Position numbers and translations under genes: made by a program
Source: Williamsia soli
Lineage (GTDB): Bacteria > Actinomycetota > Actinomycetes > Mycobacteriales > Mycobacteriaceae
Assembly (NCBI RefSeq): GCF_017377795.1
Contig: NZ_JAFRDR010000003.1
Coordinates: 124,001-188,000 of the forward strand
Length of the DNA stretch: 64,000 nt
Direction of reading: 5' to 3'
Shown here: one piece after another, positions 52,201-61,953 of the stretch
How the letters are laid out: the number at the start of each line of letters is the position of its first letter
Numbering within the stretch: the first letter of the stretch is position 1
The notes under the pieces: generated by a model
What the model saw: only the letters and a program-made list of their open reading frames with translations
Told to the model about the DNA's origin: nothing
Database searches by the model: none

Positions 52201-53036
52201 TAATCGAACGTGTCGGGGTTGGGGCCGTTGCGGCCGTCCTCCCCCTTGTCGAGTGCAGAGATCGCCTCGACGGCAGCGTTGTCGAGTTCGAAGTCGAACA
52301 ATGCGAAGTTCTCTTCCACCCGCTTCGGCGTGACCGATTTCGGGAAGATGATGTCGCCGCGCTGGATGTGCCAGCGCAGGACCACCTGGGCTGTCGATTT
52401 GCCGAGCTTGTTCGCGATCTCGGTGATCACCGGGTCATCGAGCACCTTGCCCTGCGCGATCGGAGACCAGGCTTCGGTCGCGATGCCGTGGTCCTTGCCG
52501 TACCGCCGGGCGACCTCATTGGTGAAGTACGGGTGGACCTCGATCTGGTTCACCGCCGGCACCAGCGACGTCTGTGCAGCCAGGCGCTCCAGATGATCGG
52601 GCTGGAAGTTGGACACACCGACGGACTTGGAGCGACCGTCCTTCGCGAACTCGATGAGGGTGTTCCATGTGGAGACGTAGTCGCCGCCGTACTGCGTCGG
52701 CAGCGGCCAGTGGATGAGGAACAGGTCTATGTAGTCGAGTCCGAGGTCCTTCAGCGTGGTGTCGAAGGCCTTCCGTGCGGCGTCGGGCTCATGGAAGGTG
52801 TTGTTGAGCTTGCTGGTCACGAAGATCTCGTCGCGCGCGATCCCCGACGCGCGGATGCCCTCGCCGACCTCTTTCTCGTTGCCGTACATCTGCGCGGTGT
52901 CGATATGGCGGTAGCCGATCTCGAGGGCTGTCTTTACCGCGTCGGCGGTGTCCTTCGGCTCGATCTGGAAGACACCGAATCCGAGCTGCGGGATGGTGTT
53001 GCCGTCATTGAGAGTGATGTTCGGAACTTGGGTCAT
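52191..53036 (-). CDS. Aldo/keto reductase
   Basis: 281 residues of the AKR5-like group (2,5-diketo-gluconate reductase type). The tetrad is Asp46 (GYRHIDTAQ), Tyr51 (YGNE), Lys76 (VTSKLNN) and His109 (LIHWP). The NADPH-binding end is IFPKSVTPKRVEEN. ATG 53036 is natural. The stop codon lies in the last unit of the 12-bp tandem array, so the reading frame is intact regardless of copy number. Confidence 0.93.
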   Translation of the reverse strand: MTQVPNITLNDGNTIPQLGFGVFQIEPKDTADAVKTALEIGYRHIDTAQMYGNEKEVGEGIRASGIARDEIFVTSKLNNTFHEPDAARKAFDTTLKDLGLDYIDLFLIHWPLPTQYGGDYVSTWNTLIEFAKDGRSKSVGVSNFQPDHLERLAAQTSLVPAVNQIEVHPYFTNEVARRYGKDHGIATEAWSPIAQGKVLDDPVITEIANKLGKSTAQVVLRWHIQRGDIIFPKSVTPKRVEENFALFDFELDNAAVEAISALDKGEDGRNGPNPDTFDYIG

Positions 53037-53165
53037 CGTCGTCCCTTCGTCTGATGTGTGTGCGCCACAGCGAACGGCTGCACGGTGGCGGGTCGTCGTC
53101 AATCCCCAAAGAATTTCAACAAGACGCCGGGCCGCCGGTATTCCACGACCGAGGGTCCAGACAGA

Positions 53166-53200
53166 GAAGCAGGCCAGAGCCGGTGGCTCTGGCCTGCTTC
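53166..53200 (-). terminator. Terminator of tmRNA
   Basis: GAAGCAGGCCAGAGCC pairs with GGCTCTGGCCTGCTTC around a 3-nt loop, directly downstream of the tmRNA 3' end on the minus strand, followed by TCTGTCT. Confidence 0.85.
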
Positions 53201-53206
53201 GAACGG

Positions 53207-53571
53207 TGGAGCTGCCGGGAATCGAACCCGGGTCCTTCGCCGTGTCAGTAGGGCTTCTCCGTGTGCAGTTCGCTAAGTCTCTACTCGGATCTCTCAGTCA
53301 CACGAACAAGCTGAGATGACGATCCCAGTCGCTGTTTGATGTCCCATTGCGGTCCGCGACCGCCCGCAACGGTTAGCTCTCTGAATGATGCCGGTACCCG
53401 GGGCGAGAGCTCACCCGGGCCGACAGACCAGCCGTCGCTTAGGCAGCGAGGGCGTAGTCGCGCTGATTTTTGTCGGCGCTTAATTGTTTGCTATGACGCT
53501 TACGGTGGTCTCTAGCCTGCACCGACACGCTTCCCCTACCTAGACGCACGCAGTCGAAACCGTTCAGCCCC
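53207..53571 (-). ncRNA. ssrA: tmRNA (transfer-messenger RNA)
   Basis: 365 nt on the minus strand. The 5' end GGGGCTGAACGGTTTCGAC and the 3' CCCGGGTTCGATTCCCGGC with CAGCTCC form the tRNA-like domain. The tag frame at 53477-53439 encodes ADKNQRDYALAA followed by TAA, ending in the ALAA degron. It rescues stalled ribosomes together with SmpB, encoded 1.3 kb upstream. CCA is not encoded. The ends are set by pairing of GGGGCTG with CAGCTCC. Confidence 0.96.
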
Positions 53572-53674
53572 TTGGTAGCACCCCGCCGTTGTTCACGACG
53601 GGACAATCAATTGTAACAAGAGTCGGCGACAAGTCATTCCGATTTACCTTCCGCCTCTCCGATCAGCTCCTCGC

Positions 53675-53833
53675 CGAGCGGGCCTTTCCAGTCGTCGAGC
53701 GGGCCTTTCCGGTCGCCGAGCGGGCCTGTCTCCACATCGCTGGGCCCTCAGATCTATGAACCTCGACGACAAGGGCACGGTCGACGTCAACAAAGGCACG
53801 GTCGGCGACCGAAAGGGCACGGTCAGCATCCGC
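53675..53833. repeat. Two adjacent three-unit arrays of 21-bp repeats
   Basis: First array: CGAGCGGGCCTTTCC-type units start at 53675, 53696 and 53717. Second array: AAGGGCACGGTCG-type units start at 53771, 53792 and 53813. Both have a 21-bp period with different sequences. A minus-strand open frame (53644-53829, 61 codons) reads through both as heptapeptide repeats (TVPFRSP, TVPLLTS, TVPLSSR; then DRPARRP, ERPARRL, ERPARRG). Whether it is translated is unknown. Confidence 0.85.
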
Positions 53834-53847
53834 GAACTGCCGCAGGT

Positions 53848-54819
53848 TCAGGCGCCTATCGCCGGGCCGATGACACGCCAGCTATCCCGCATCTGCTGTT
53901 CGAACGAACCCCAGGTGTGCGCTCCCGTCGGGAACACCTTGTACGTGTGTCCGATCCCGGCCGACCGCAGTCCGCCCGCCATCTGATCGGTGCACTGCCG
54001 CGTGATCACCTCGACCTGGGCGGGTCCGAAGAACAGTGGGACCGCTGCGGAGCCCGGCGCCGCACGCGGGAGTCCGGTGGCAGCGGAAATGTATATCGCT
54101 TTTCCGCGCAGCCGGTGCGGGTGCAGGGTCGCGTCGTGCCAGGCCCAGGCCGGATCACCGGGTGGCCCGTACATCGCCAGCGGATTGGCGCCGCCAGACG
54201 CCACGGTTGCCGAGACCGCTGCTGTCCCGAGTGGACTGCTGATGGCAGGACATCCGCTGTACGACGCGACAGCCCGGTACACGTCCGGGGCCTGCCCGGC
54301 CAGGTCGAGTGCCGGCCCTCCACTCATCGACAATCCGGCGATCGCATTGGCGCCGCTGGACTTCAGTTCCGGCGCCAGCGCGGTGGGCAGTTCCCGGGTC
54401 AGATAGGTCTGCCACTTGTTGATCCCGGTGACGAGATCGGGACCGCGCCAGTCGGCGTACCAGCTGTATCGACCCCCGAGTGGCGAGACGACGTTGACGC
54501 GTTTGCCTGCGAAGAAGCTCTCGTAATTCGTGTAGTTCACCCAGCTGTCACCGTCGGTCCCACCCCCTTTGCCGTTGAGGAGGTAGAACGTCGGCGCCCC
54601 GGCGGAGTTCCCCGCCGGGCGTAGCACCTGATTTCCGATCACACGGTTCATCGACGGTGAATACACGTAGATGATCGACAATCGATCGGTGACCTGCTTG
54701 CTGCCGGTCACCACCGGCGCCGACGCCGCGGGGCCCACCCCCTGACACAACGCGACCACCACTGCGACAGCTCCGACACACGCTGTCAGTCCCCGTGAAA
54801 TACCGCCCCGAATGTCCAC
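53848..54819 (-). CDS. Antigen-85-like esterase / mycolyltransferase family protein
   Basis: 323 residues with a signal peptide ending near residue 34 (GPAASAP). The alpha/beta fold has nucleophile Ser164 in GLSMSGG and His301 in GAHTWGSFE, with LNGKGGGTDGDSWV near the N-terminus as in esterase-D/Ag85 proteins. It probably acts in the cell envelope on mycolate or other esters, but it lacks the exact Ag85 signature, so mycolyl transfer is not certain. The GTG start at 54819 lies 100 bp downstream of smpB. Confidence 0.85.
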   Translation of the reverse strand: MDIRGGISRGLTACVGAVAVVVALCQGVGPAASAPVVTGSKQVTDRLSIIYVYSPSMNRVIGNQVLRPAGNSAGAPTFYLLNGKGGGTDGDSWVNYTNYESFFAGKRVNVVSPLGGRYSWYADWRGPDLVTGINKWQTYLTRELPTALAPELKSSGANAIAGLSMSGGPALDLAGQAPDVYRAVASYSGCPAISSPLGTAAVSATVASGGANPLAMYGPPGDPAWAWHDATLHPHRLRGKAIYISAATGLPRAAPGSAAVPLFFGPAQVEVITRQCTDQMAGGLRSAGIGHTYKVFPTGAHTWGSFEQQMRDSWRVIGPAIGA

Positions 54820-54919
54820 CCGGGCCAGTGCAGTCGAGTGTGGCTCGTGCGCCCAACCGACTCACCCGGCCGTCACCGGCCTGATATCGAACCCTGACCC
54901 CACCGATACCGGCGAGGAC

Positions 54920-55393
54920 TCAGCGCATGCCTTTGACGCGGCGACCGAGTTCCCGGGTCACTTCCCGCTCAGCATCGCGCTTGGCCAGGTCGTGGCGCTT
55001 GTCGTGGTCCTGCTTGCCTCGGGCGAGTGCCAGTTCGACCTTCACCTTGCCGTCGTTGAAGTACATCGACAACGGCACAAGCGTGAGGTTGCCGTCGCGG
55101 ATCTTGCCGATCAGGCCGTCGATCTCCTTGCGGTGGAGCAACAGCTTTCGGTTGCGGCGCGGTGCGTGGTTGGTCCACGACCCGTTGCCGTACTCGGGGA
55201 TGTGCAATCCGCGCAGCCAGATCTCCCCGTTGTCGACGGTCGCAAACGCGTCGACCAGCGAGGCCTTGCCGTCCCGCAAGCTCTTGACCTCGGTCCCGAC
55301 CAGCGCGACGCCGGCCTCGTAGGTGTCGAGGATGGCATAGTTGTGCCGCGCCTTGCGGTTTGTCGCAATCGCCTTACGGCCCTTTTCCTTCAT
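54920..55393 (-). CDS. smpB: SsrA-binding protein SmpB
   Basis: 157-residue small basic protein that carries tmRNA to stalled ribosomes. [35 protein letters not shown] and LLLHRKEI are canonical blocks, and the tail ends [11 protein letters not shown]. It follows ftsX in the conserved ftsE-ftsX-smpB-ssrA order, here with an esterase gene inserted between smpB and ssrA. Confidence 0.97.
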   Translation of the reverse strand: MKEKGRKAIATNRKARHNYAILDTYEAGVALVGTEVKSLRDGKASLVDAFATVDNGEIWLRGLHIPEYGNGSWTNHAPRRNRKLLLHRKEIDGLIGKIRDGNLTLVPLSMYFNDGKVKVELALARGKQDHDKRHDLAKRDAEREVTRELGRRVKGMR

Positions 55394-55476
55394 CGATTCT
55401 CACCTACTCTCGCCGGATTATGCGTCTCTGATGGCCCCGCAACACTACACAGACCGGGCCCACGACGTCGCCTCGA

Positions 55477-56382
55477 TTATTCGCGGACGTAGAACCGGAG
55501 CGTCGCGTACGCGGTGACGCTCGACAGCCCCACACCGATGATGATCAGCCACGGGGACACGAACAGCACGTCAGAGACGCCGATCTTCGCCAGGATGTTG
55601 ACGCCGTACAGATCCTGCAGGGCACGGTCGAAGAACAACGCCTTGGCTCCGAATAGTCCCGCAATGGCCAACACCGATCCGACCACGGTCGCAATCACCG
55701 CCTCGAGCAGGAAGGGCAGCTGGGTGTACCACCGGGTGGCGCCCACCAGGCGCATGATCCCCACCTCGGTCCGTCGGGTGTACGCGGCGACCTGGACGGT
55801 GTTCGCTATCAACAGAATCGCGGCGAACACCAGCACGAGCGCGATCGCGAACGCCGCGTTGCGAGCGCCGTCGAGCACGCTGAAGATCCGCTTCACCAGT
55901 TCGCGCTGATCCAGCACACTGTCGACTCCGTCTGCGGTCCGGAATTGGTCGAGGACCACGCCGAACTGATCCGGGTCGGACATCCGCACCTTGAACGAGG
56001 CCGGCAGGGTGTCTTCCCTGACCAGTGCCGCGATGTCGGGATTGTTGGCGAACGTCTTGGTCGTGGCGTCGCGGTACGCCTGAGCGCGGTCGATGTACTG
56101 CACGGACTCGACCCCGGTGGTCCCCTCGATGTCTGTCCGGAGCGTGGCGCAGGGTGCCGACTTGCAGTCGGGGTCGGCGTCGGTCACCGAATCGGAGATG
56201 AAGATCTGCATCTCCACGCGATCGAGGAAGATGTCCTGGGTCTTGTCGGCCATTTGCACCACCAGCAGGCCGGCGCCGAACATGCCGAGGGTGATGGCTG
56301 TGGTGATGATCATCGCCACCGTCATGGTGACGTTGCGGCGCAGTCCGTTCAGGACTTCGCTCAGTATGAAGCTCGCGCGCAT
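55477..56382 (-). CDS. ftsX: Cell division protein FtsX
   Basis: 301 residues. One membrane helix near the N-terminus, an extracellular loop of about 130 residues that in mycobacteria binds RipC, and three C-terminal helices in an FtsX permease domain (AYTRRTEVGIMRLVGATRW). The loop contains a Cys pair (DCKSAPC). It works with FtsE in regulating peptidoglycan hydrolases. A 63-bp gap separates it from ftsE. Confidence 0.97.
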   Translation of the reverse strand: MRASFILSEVLNGLRRNVTMTVAMIITTAITLGMFGAGLLVVQMADKTQDIFLDRVEMQIFISDSVTDADPDCKSAPCATLRTDIEGTTGVESVQYIDRAQAYRDATTKTFANNPDIAALVREDTLPASFKVRMSDPDQFGVVLDQFRTADGVDSVLDQRELVKRIFSVLDGARNAAFAIALVLVFAAILLIANTVQVAAYTRRTEVGIMRLVGATRWYTQLPFLLEAVIATVVGSVLAIAGLFGAKALFFDRALQDLYGVNILAKIGVSDVLFVSPWLIIIGVGLSSVTAYATLRFYVRE

Positions 56383-56445
56383 CGGAGTTCGGGTGTCCTC
56401 CCGGTCGGGACTACAGAAGAAGTGGAATGGTGGGCTCGGCCGAGC

Positions 56446-57135
56446 TCAGCCGCCGAGACCGTAGACGCCGTGGGCGTCGTCGCGGGTCAGACGACCGTTG
56501 CTGAACTCGAGGACTCGCCGGCGCATCGAGTCGACGATCTGGCGATCGTGGGTGGCCATCACGACGGTGGTGCCCCGACGGTTCACCCGGTCGAGGACCT
56601 CGACGATCTCCCGACTGGTGTCGGGGTCGAGGTTTCCGGTGGGCTCGTCGGCCAGCAGGAGCAGCGGCCGGTTGGCGATCGCCCTGGCGATGGCCACGCG
56701 CTGCATCTCGCCGCCGGAGAGTTCGTACGGCATCCGGTCCGCCTTGCCCGACAGTCCCACGTAGTCCAGGACCTCGGGCACCACCTTGGTCACCGTGTTG
56801 CGCGGTTTACCGATCACCTCGAGGGCGAACGCCACGTTCTCGGCCACCGACTTCTGCTGGAGCAGCCGGAAATCCTGAAAGACGCACCCGATCGACTGCC
56901 GCAGCTTGGGGACCTTTCGGCTCGGCAGCTTGTTGACGTGGAAGTCGCCCACGTAAACGTCACCGGAGGTCGGCTTGTCCTCTTTCAACAGCAACCGGAA
57001 GAAAGTTGACTTGCCCGAACCAGAGGGCCCGATGAGGAATGCGAAATCGCCTTTGTCGACGTCGAGAGACAGATCCCGCAGTGCGGGCCGGGTCGATGCC
57101 TTGTACTGCATCGTCACATTGTTGACGCTGATCAC
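56446..57135 (-). CDS. ftsE: Cell division ATP-binding protein FtsE
   Basis: 229-residue ABC ATPase with Walker [10 protein letters not shown] at 36-44, Q-loop GCVFQDF, signature LSGGEMQRV and Walker B LLLLADEP. Start is GTG 57135. It forms the FtsEX complex with the next gene. Confidence 0.97.
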   Translation of the reverse strand: MISVNNVTMQYKASTRPALRDLSLDVDKGDFAFLIGPSGSGKSTFFRLLLKEDKPTSGDVYVGDFHVNKLPSRKVPKLRQSIGCVFQDFRLLQQKSVAENVAFALEVIGKPRNTVTKVVPEVLDYVGLSGKADRMPYELSGGEMQRVAIARAIANRPLLLLADEPTGNLDPDTSREIVEVLDRVNRRGTTVVMATHDRQIVDSMRRRVLEFSNGRLTRDDAHGVYGLGG

Positions 57136-57189
57136 GGTCGCCCAGTGTAGCCACGAATACTTGCCGTGCCCCTCAGACTTGCCGCCCGG

Positions 57190-57636
57190 TCAGGGCGCAA
57201 TGCTGATCGTCGGCAGCTCAGGGAGCCGGAACCCGCCGCCCGGCGTGGTGGTCGTGGTCGTCGGCACCTCCGAACTCGAGCTGGACGACTCTTCGCCGGT
57301 CGGCGGGGCCGTGGTGGTCGGGGTGGTCGTCGTCGACGGCGTGGTCGTCTCGGTGGGTTCTTCCTGGACCGGCTCCGGTGGGGTCGTTCGTGGTGCCTGC
57401 ACCCGCGAGATCTGATTCTGCCGGTTCTCTTGGTCGAGGTTGGCGTAGTGATCCGACCGCTGGCCGTAGAGGAACAGCGCAGCGATGAACAAGACCACCA
57501 GCGCCGCGGTGGTCGTCCGTACCCGGCCATGGAAGATGTGCCTCGGGATCCGCTCCCACAAGGTCTTCTTCGGCTCGGCGTCCGGCGCCTCGACAGCAGG
57601 CGTTGACTCTGGATCTTTTCCGATCTGCGCGCTCAT
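57190..57636 (-). CDS. Hypothetical membrane protein with Thr/Pro-rich tail
   Basis: 148 residues. One membrane helix (TTTAALVVLFIAALFLYG, about 41-58), then a short loop and a Thr/Pro/Ser-rich extracytoplasmic region of about 60 residues. Such low-complexity cell-wall-spanning linkers occur in actinobacterial surface proteins. Its ATG overlaps the mscS stop by four bases, and it lies between mscS and ftsE, so a role near the division or mechanosensing machinery is possible. Family unknown. Confidence 0.75.
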   Translation of the reverse strand: MSAQIGKDPESTPAVEAPDAEPKKTLWERIPRHIFHGRVRTTTAALVVLFIAALFLYGQRSDHYANLDQENRQNQISRVQAPRTTPPEPVQEEPTETTTPSTTTTPTTTAPPTGEESSSSSSEVPTTTTTTPGGGFRLPELPTISIAP

Positions 57637-58574
57637 CGGCTTCCCTCCTCTGCTGCCGCAGGCGCGACGGAGTCGGTCTCGATGGCCGTTCCCGGCGCGA
57701 GCGCGATTCCCGCCCGGCCGAAGGCTCTGACGATTCTGGCGCGCAGGTCGCGGCTGACCTCGAACTGTTTGCCCGGCAGCGTCCGCGCCACGATCCGCAC
57801 GGTCATGGTGTCGACCTCGATGTCGGTGACACCCATCGCTGTCGGTTCGTCGAGCAGCAGGTTGCGGGTGCGGGAGTCGGTGAAGGCCTGGTGGCCGATC
57901 TGGGCGATCAACTCGTTGACCCGGGCCATGTCGGCGCCGATCGGCAGCGGGATGTCGACCACAGAGCGGGCCCAGTCCTTCGACAGGTTGATGGCCTTGA
58001 CGATCTGGCCGTTCGGGATGGTGATCATCTCGCCGTCTGCCGAGCGCAATTTGGTGATGCGCAGCGTCACGTCCTCGACGGTGCCCTCGGCGGGTTCCGC
58101 CGCACCGGTGATCGCCAGTGACACCACGTCACCGAACCCGTACTGCTTCTCGGTGATGATGAAAAAGCCTGACAGCAGATCCTGGACGATGCGCTGGGCA
58201 CCGAATCCGAGGGCCGCGCCGAGCACGGTCGCGGGTGCGACGAACCCGGTGATCGGGACACCCAGCTCGCGCACGATGCTGAATCCCGCGATGATGTAGA
58301 CGATCGCGATGGTCACCCAGGCGATGACCTGGGCAACGGAGTGCCGGTGTTTGATCGCCTCCGACCGCACGAGTGCATCGGATTCGGTGAACTTCGAATC
58401 GATCTTGGTGGTGATTCGGCCGACCATCCACTGGACGAAGCGGGTGGCCAGCAAGGCTCCGACGACCCACAGCAGGATCGTGAGGCCCTGCAGTGAGAGC
58501 CATCGGATCAAGCGGTCCGAGCCGGCGGGCCCCGAAGGGGCCGACGTCACGAACGCGACTACATCATGAAACAA
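57633..58574 (-). CDS. MscS family mechanosensitive ion channel
   Basis: 313 residues. Three membrane segments with the pore-lining TM3 (VLGAALGFGAQRIVQDLLSG) and the beta domain (GDVVSLAITG...GTVEDVTLRITKLR, DGEMITIPNGQI). The GxxA-rich TM3 and PNG motif are diagnostic. It protects against hypo-osmotic shock. Its stop overlaps the next gene by four bases. Confidence 0.95.
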   Translation of the reverse strand: MFHDVVAFVTSAPSGPAGSDRLIRWLSLQGLTILLWVVGALLATRFVQWMVGRITTKIDSKFTESDALVRSEAIKHRHSVAQVIAWVTIAIVYIIAGFSIVRELGVPITGFVAPATVLGAALGFGAQRIVQDLLSGFFIITEKQYGFGDVVSLAITGAAEPAEGTVEDVTLRITKLRSADGEMITIPNGQIVKAINLSKDWARSVVDIPLPIGADMARVNELIAQIGHQAFTDSRTRNLLLDEPTAMGVTDIEVDTMTVRIVARTLPGKQFEVSRDLRARIVRAFGRAGIALAPGTAIETDSVAPAAAEEGSR

Positions 58575-58677
58575 GCGATTTGCTCCTCCGGTGTGGTGCT
58601 GCGGACCTACTGGTCAGGTCGAACTCCGCTGCGGTGGAAAAATCAGGGCCGGCAGTCGTGCTGTGGCCCGACAGGGC

Positions 58678-59796
58678 CTAGGCCGTCTGCGCCATCCTCC
58701 AACGGATTCCGGATTCGATGAATCCGTCGATGTCGCCGTCGAGGACCGCTGTGGGGTTGTTGACCTCGAACTCTGTCCGCAGGTCTTTGACCATTTGGTA
58801 GGGGTGCAGCACGTATGAACGCATCTGGTTGCCCCAGCTGGATCCGCCATCGCCTTTGAGGGCGTCCATCTCCGCGCGTTCTTCTTTTCGTTTGCGCTCG
58901 AGCAACTTGGCCTGCAGAACCCGCATCGCTGCGGCCTTGTTCTGCAGCTGGCTCTTTTCGTTCTGACAGGTCACCACGATACCGGTCGGAATATGGGTGA
59001 GCCGCACAGCGGAGTCCGTGGTGTTCACGGACTGGCCGCCGGGACCGGACGAGCGGTAAACGTCAACGCGCAGTTCGGTTTCCGCGATGTCGATGTGATC
59101 TGTGGTTTCCACCACAGGCAGTACCTCGACCTCGGCGAACGACGTCTGGCGGCGGCCCTGGTTGTCGAACGGACTGATCCGGACGAGACGATGAGTGCCC
59201 ATCTCGATCGAGAGGGTGCCGTACATATACGGCCCCTTGACCGCGAACGTCGCGGACTTCAGACCCGCTTCTTCGGCGTACGACGTGTCGTAGACCTCGA
59301 CCTTGTAGTCGTGCTTCTCCGCCCAGCGGATGTACATACGCATCAACATCTCGGCCCAGTCCGCGGCGTCCACTCCGCCGGCGCCCGACCGGATGTTGAC
59401 CAGGGCGTCGCGGTGATCGTATTCACCGGCGAGCATGGTCTTGACCTCCATCGCCTCGATGTCGGTGCGCAGGGAGACACGTTCGGCGTCGGCGTCGGCC
59501 ATGGCCTCTGTGCGGGAGGCCCCTTCCTCGGACTCGGCCAGCTCGTACAGCAGCGGAAGGTCCTCGAGGCGCTGGCGCAACTCCGCGACCCGGCGCAGTT
59601 CGGTCTGCGCGTGCGACAGCTCGCTCGTCACCTGCTGGGCGTGTTCCTGGTTGTTCCACAACTCGGGATCGGCGGCCTGATGTTCGAGCTCATCGATCCG
59701 TCGCCGAAGCTCCTCGAGGTCGAGGACCTTCTCCACGGTGGTGAGGGTCGAATCGAGGGCGTCGATGTCTGCTGAGGCGTCTGGATGCACGATCAC
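58678..59796 (-). CDS. prfB: Peptide chain release factor 2
   Basis: 372 residues, GTG start. The codon-recognition tripeptide SPF is in RISPFDNQG and the catalytic GGQ in [11 protein letters not shown]. The frame is continuous: the programmed +1 frameshift found in many bacteria is absent. It ends translation at UGA and UAA. Confidence 0.97.
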   Translation of the reverse strand: MIVHPDASADIDALDSTLTTVEKVLDLEELRRRIDELEHQAADPELWNNQEHAQQVTSELSHAQTELRRVAELRQRLEDLPLLYELAESEEGASRTEAMADADAERVSLRTDIEAMEVKTMLAGEYDHRDALVNIRSGAGGVDAADWAEMLMRMYIRWAEKHDYKVEVYDTSYAEEAGLKSATFAVKGPYMYGTLSIEMGTHRLVRISPFDNQGRRQTSFAEVEVLPVVETTDHIDIAETELRVDVYRSSGPGGQSVNTTDSAVRLTHIPTGIVVTCQNEKSQLQNKAAAMRVLQAKLLERKRKEERAEMDALKGDGGSSWGNQMRSYVLHPYQMVKDLRTEFEVNNPTAVLDGDIDGFIESGIRWRMAQTA

Positions 59797-59827
59797 TCAG
59801 GGTACCGGTCCGGCAGCGCCATACCTA

Positions 59828-60235
59828 TCAGTCCTTACGCAGGTTGGGTCCGGCCTGGCCGGGATCGTGGCCGATGGGTCCGGCGAGCTCCCAGCTGGTC
59901 TCTGCCTTACCCGGCTTGTAGGTCACCGGGATCTCGTCGCCGATCGAGGGCCAGCTCATCGACAACGGCACCACGAAACGCCCGTAAACGGCGGTGGGTG
60001 CGGTGTCGGGGCCGATGATCGTTCCCGAGACCGTGCAGAAGACCTGATGGTTCTTGTCGCCTTCGACGGGCTGATCCGACACACCGGTGAGGGTCAGTGT
60101 GCCCGGCACCCGGTTGGAAAAGCGCGGGTCGCCGGGCCTGCCACCAGTAGCTTCGCCCGAGCGGGCACGGCGCCACTGGATCAGCACCGCCGCGAGCAGC
60201 GCGGCGAACATCAGGATGAGAACGATCTCGAACAT
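59828..60235 (-). CDS. Hypothetical single-helix membrane protein
   Basis: 135 residues with an N-terminal membrane helix ([18 protein letters not shown]) and a soluble beta-rich domain ([40 protein letters not shown]). No family recognised; similar proteins sit near prfB in related genera. It is divergent from hisN and upstream of prfB by 31 bp, so it is probably co-transcribed with prfB. Confidence 0.75.
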   Translation of the reverse strand: MFEIVLILMFAALLAAVLIQWRRARSGEATGGRPGDPRFSNRVPGTLTLTGVSDQPVEGDKNHQVFCTVSGTIIGPDTAPTAVYGRFVVPLSMSWPSIGDEIPVTYKPGKAETSWELAGPIGHDPGQAGPNLRKD

Positions 60236-60313
60236 GTGTCCAGGCTAACCGGACATCCGGGTCGAAGATGCGGCGCGACTACACCGCTCCGAAGCCAAGT
60301 AGCGTGGCTTTTC

Positions 60314-61099
60314 ATGACCGAACCCCGCGACCTGCAGATCGCGCTGGCATTGGCCGATGCCGCAGACGCCATCACCACCGCCCGTTTCGGCGCCCTGGAT
60401 CTGGTGGTCGATTCCAAACCCGACCTCACCCCCGTCTCGGACGCCGACCTGGCCGTCGAGACCCGTATCCGCGAATTGATCGCCCAGGAATGCCCGGACG
60501 ATGACGTCCTCGGCGAAGAGTTCGGCGGCGATGTCGCATTGGCGGGACGCCAGTGGGTGATCGACCCCATCGACGGCACGAAGAATTTCGTCCGCGGGGT
60601 CCCGGTCTGGGCAACGCTCATCGCCCTGCTGATCGACGGGGTGCCGCAGACCGGCTTCGTCAGCGCCCCCGCACTGGGCCGGCGCTGGTGGGCCTCGGCG
60701 GGTGAAGGTGCGTTCGCCCAGGAACCTGACGGCTCTGTGCGTCCGATCCGGGTCTCACAGGTGACGGAGGTGTCCTCGGCGAGTCTGGCTTTCTCGAGCC
60801 TGTCCGGTTGGCGCGACCGCGGCGTCCGAAACCAGTTCATCGACCTCACCGATGAGGTCTGGCGGGTGCGGGGCTACGGCGACTTCTACAACTACTGCCT
60901 CGTCGCCGAAGGTGCAGTGGACATCGCGGCCGAACCCGAGGTATCGCTCTGGGATCTGGCACCACTCGACATCCTCGTCCGGGAAGCGGGCGGCACGTTC
61001 ACCGGGCTCGACGGGAGCGCTGGACCCCACCGCGGAAGCGCTGTGGCCACCAACGGGATCCTGCACGAGACCGTTCTCGCGGCGCTGCGCCCCGACTGA
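60314..61099 (+). CDS. hisN: Histidinol-phosphatase, inositol-monophosphatase type
   Basis: 261 residues of the inositol-monophosphatase superfamily. Metal-binding motifs GEEFG (67-71) and [12 protein letters not shown] (DPIDGT at 84-89) and the C-terminal [19 protein letters not shown] are present. Actinobacteria use this HisN type for histidine biosynthesis, and prfB-hisN linkage is common. ATG 60314 is the natural start; the longer open frame upstream is antisense to the preceding genes. Confidence 0.9.
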   Translation: MTEPRDLQIALALADAADAITTARFGALDLVVDSKPDLTPVSDADLAVETRIRELIAQECPDDDVLGEEFGGDVALAGRQWVIDPIDGTKNFVRGVPVWATLIALLIDGVPQTGFVSAPALGRRWWASAGEGAFAQEPDGSVRPIRVSQVTEVSSASLAFSSLSGWRDRGVRNQFIDLTDEVWRVRGYGDFYNYCLVAEGAVDIAAEPEVSLWDLAPLDILVREAGGTFTGLDGSAGPHRGSAVATNGILHETVLAALRPD

Positions 61100-61115
61100 G
61101 TCCATACTGGGGACC

Positions 61116-61778
61116 ATGCAGATCACACACTTCGGACATTCCTGCATCCTCGTCGAATTGAACGGCACCAGAGTCCTTTTCGATCCAGGTAACTTCTCAC
61201 ACGGATTCACCGGCGTCACAGGACTCGACGCAATTCTCATCACCCACCAGCACCCCGACCACGTGGACGTCGCGGCCCTGCCGGATCTCGTGGCAGGCAA
61301 TCCCGACGCGGTTCTCTACGCCGACCCGCAGACAACGCGTCAGCTCAACGACGACGACGTCGCAGGGAAGTGGACCGCCGCTGCGCCGGGCGATGAGTTC
61401 ACCATCGGTGCGATCAACACCCGGATCACCGGCGGCACGCACGCCGTGATCCATCCGGACATCCCGACCATCGACAACGTCGCCTATCTCCTCGGAGACG
61501 AGAGCAACCCGGCGCAACTGATGCATCCCGGTGACTCGCTGTTCGTGCCGGAGGAAAAGGTCGACGTGCTCGCGATGCCGACGATGGCCCCGTGGATGAA
61601 GATCAGCGAGTCGATCGACTACCTACGCGCGGTGAAACCGCGCCTGAGTTTCCCGATCCACAATGCCCTGTTGGTGGAGGCGGGACTGAAGATGCACTAC
61701 GGACGTTTCTCGGAGATGAGCGATGAGGCGACCGAGTTCCTGGTCCTGCCGGATCAAGACGCCCTCGAGGTCACCTAG
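61116..61778 (+). CDS. MBL-fold metallo-hydrolase
   Basis: 220 residues. The metal motif ITHQHPDHVD (HxHxDH at 44-49) and the later His/Asp blocks (GGTHAVI, LMHPGDSLFV, PIHNALL) match UlaG/UPF0173-like hydrolases. Substrate unknown. It starts 16 bp after hisN and is probably co-transcribed with it. Confidence 0.9.
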   Translation: MQITHFGHSCILVELNGTRVLFDPGNFSHGFTGVTGLDAILITHQHPDHVDVAALPDLVAGNPDAVLYADPQTTRQLNDDDVAGKWTAAAPGDEFTIGAINTRITGGTHAVIHPDIPTIDNVAYLLGDESNPAQLMHPGDSLFVPEEKVDVLAMPTMAPWMKISESIDYLRAVKPRLSFPIHNALLVEAGLKMHYGRFSEMSDEATEFLVLPDQDALEVT

Positions 61779-61799
61779 CGCTCCTCGCTCGTCCTTCCC

Positions 61800-61857
61800 C
61801 CACCCGAATTTGCGTCGCCCACCGACAACTACCGGTGGCCGCACCGAAAACGGGTGG
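61800..61857. repeat. Hairpin repeat copy A (imperfect)
   Basis: 58 nt framed by CCACCCGAATT and ACGGGTGG with loop GACAACTACC. The inner stem CGCCCACC/GGTGGCCG pairs only partly. Same length, framing and loop type as copy B at 61889, 89 bp further on. Confidence 0.8.
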
Positions 61858-61888
61858 GTGAATTGCGACCGATCTGCCATCCCCTCCC

Positions 61889-61946
61889 CCACCCGAATTT
61901 GCGCCGCCCACCTACAACTACCGGTGGGCGGCGCGAATTCGGGTGG
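61889..61946. repeat. Hairpin repeat copy B (near-perfect)
   Basis: 24-bp arms starting CCACCCGAATT and ending AATTCGGGTGG pair with one mismatch around the 10-nt loop TACAACTACC. It lies between the convergent MBL and DUF2752 genes, so transcription termination is possible, but there is no T tract. Confidence 0.9.
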
Positions 61947-61953
61947 AGCAGCG

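Noticed and set aside
53756-53986. Plus-strand 76-codon frame with KGTV repeats
   Set aside because: Its second half is antisense to the antigen-85-like gene; only the repeat part is notable, and the minus-strand frame covers both arrays better.
58678-59796. Possible programmed frameshift in prfB
   Set aside because: The frame is continuous from GTG to stop with SPF and GGQ in place; no in-frame UGA near the start.
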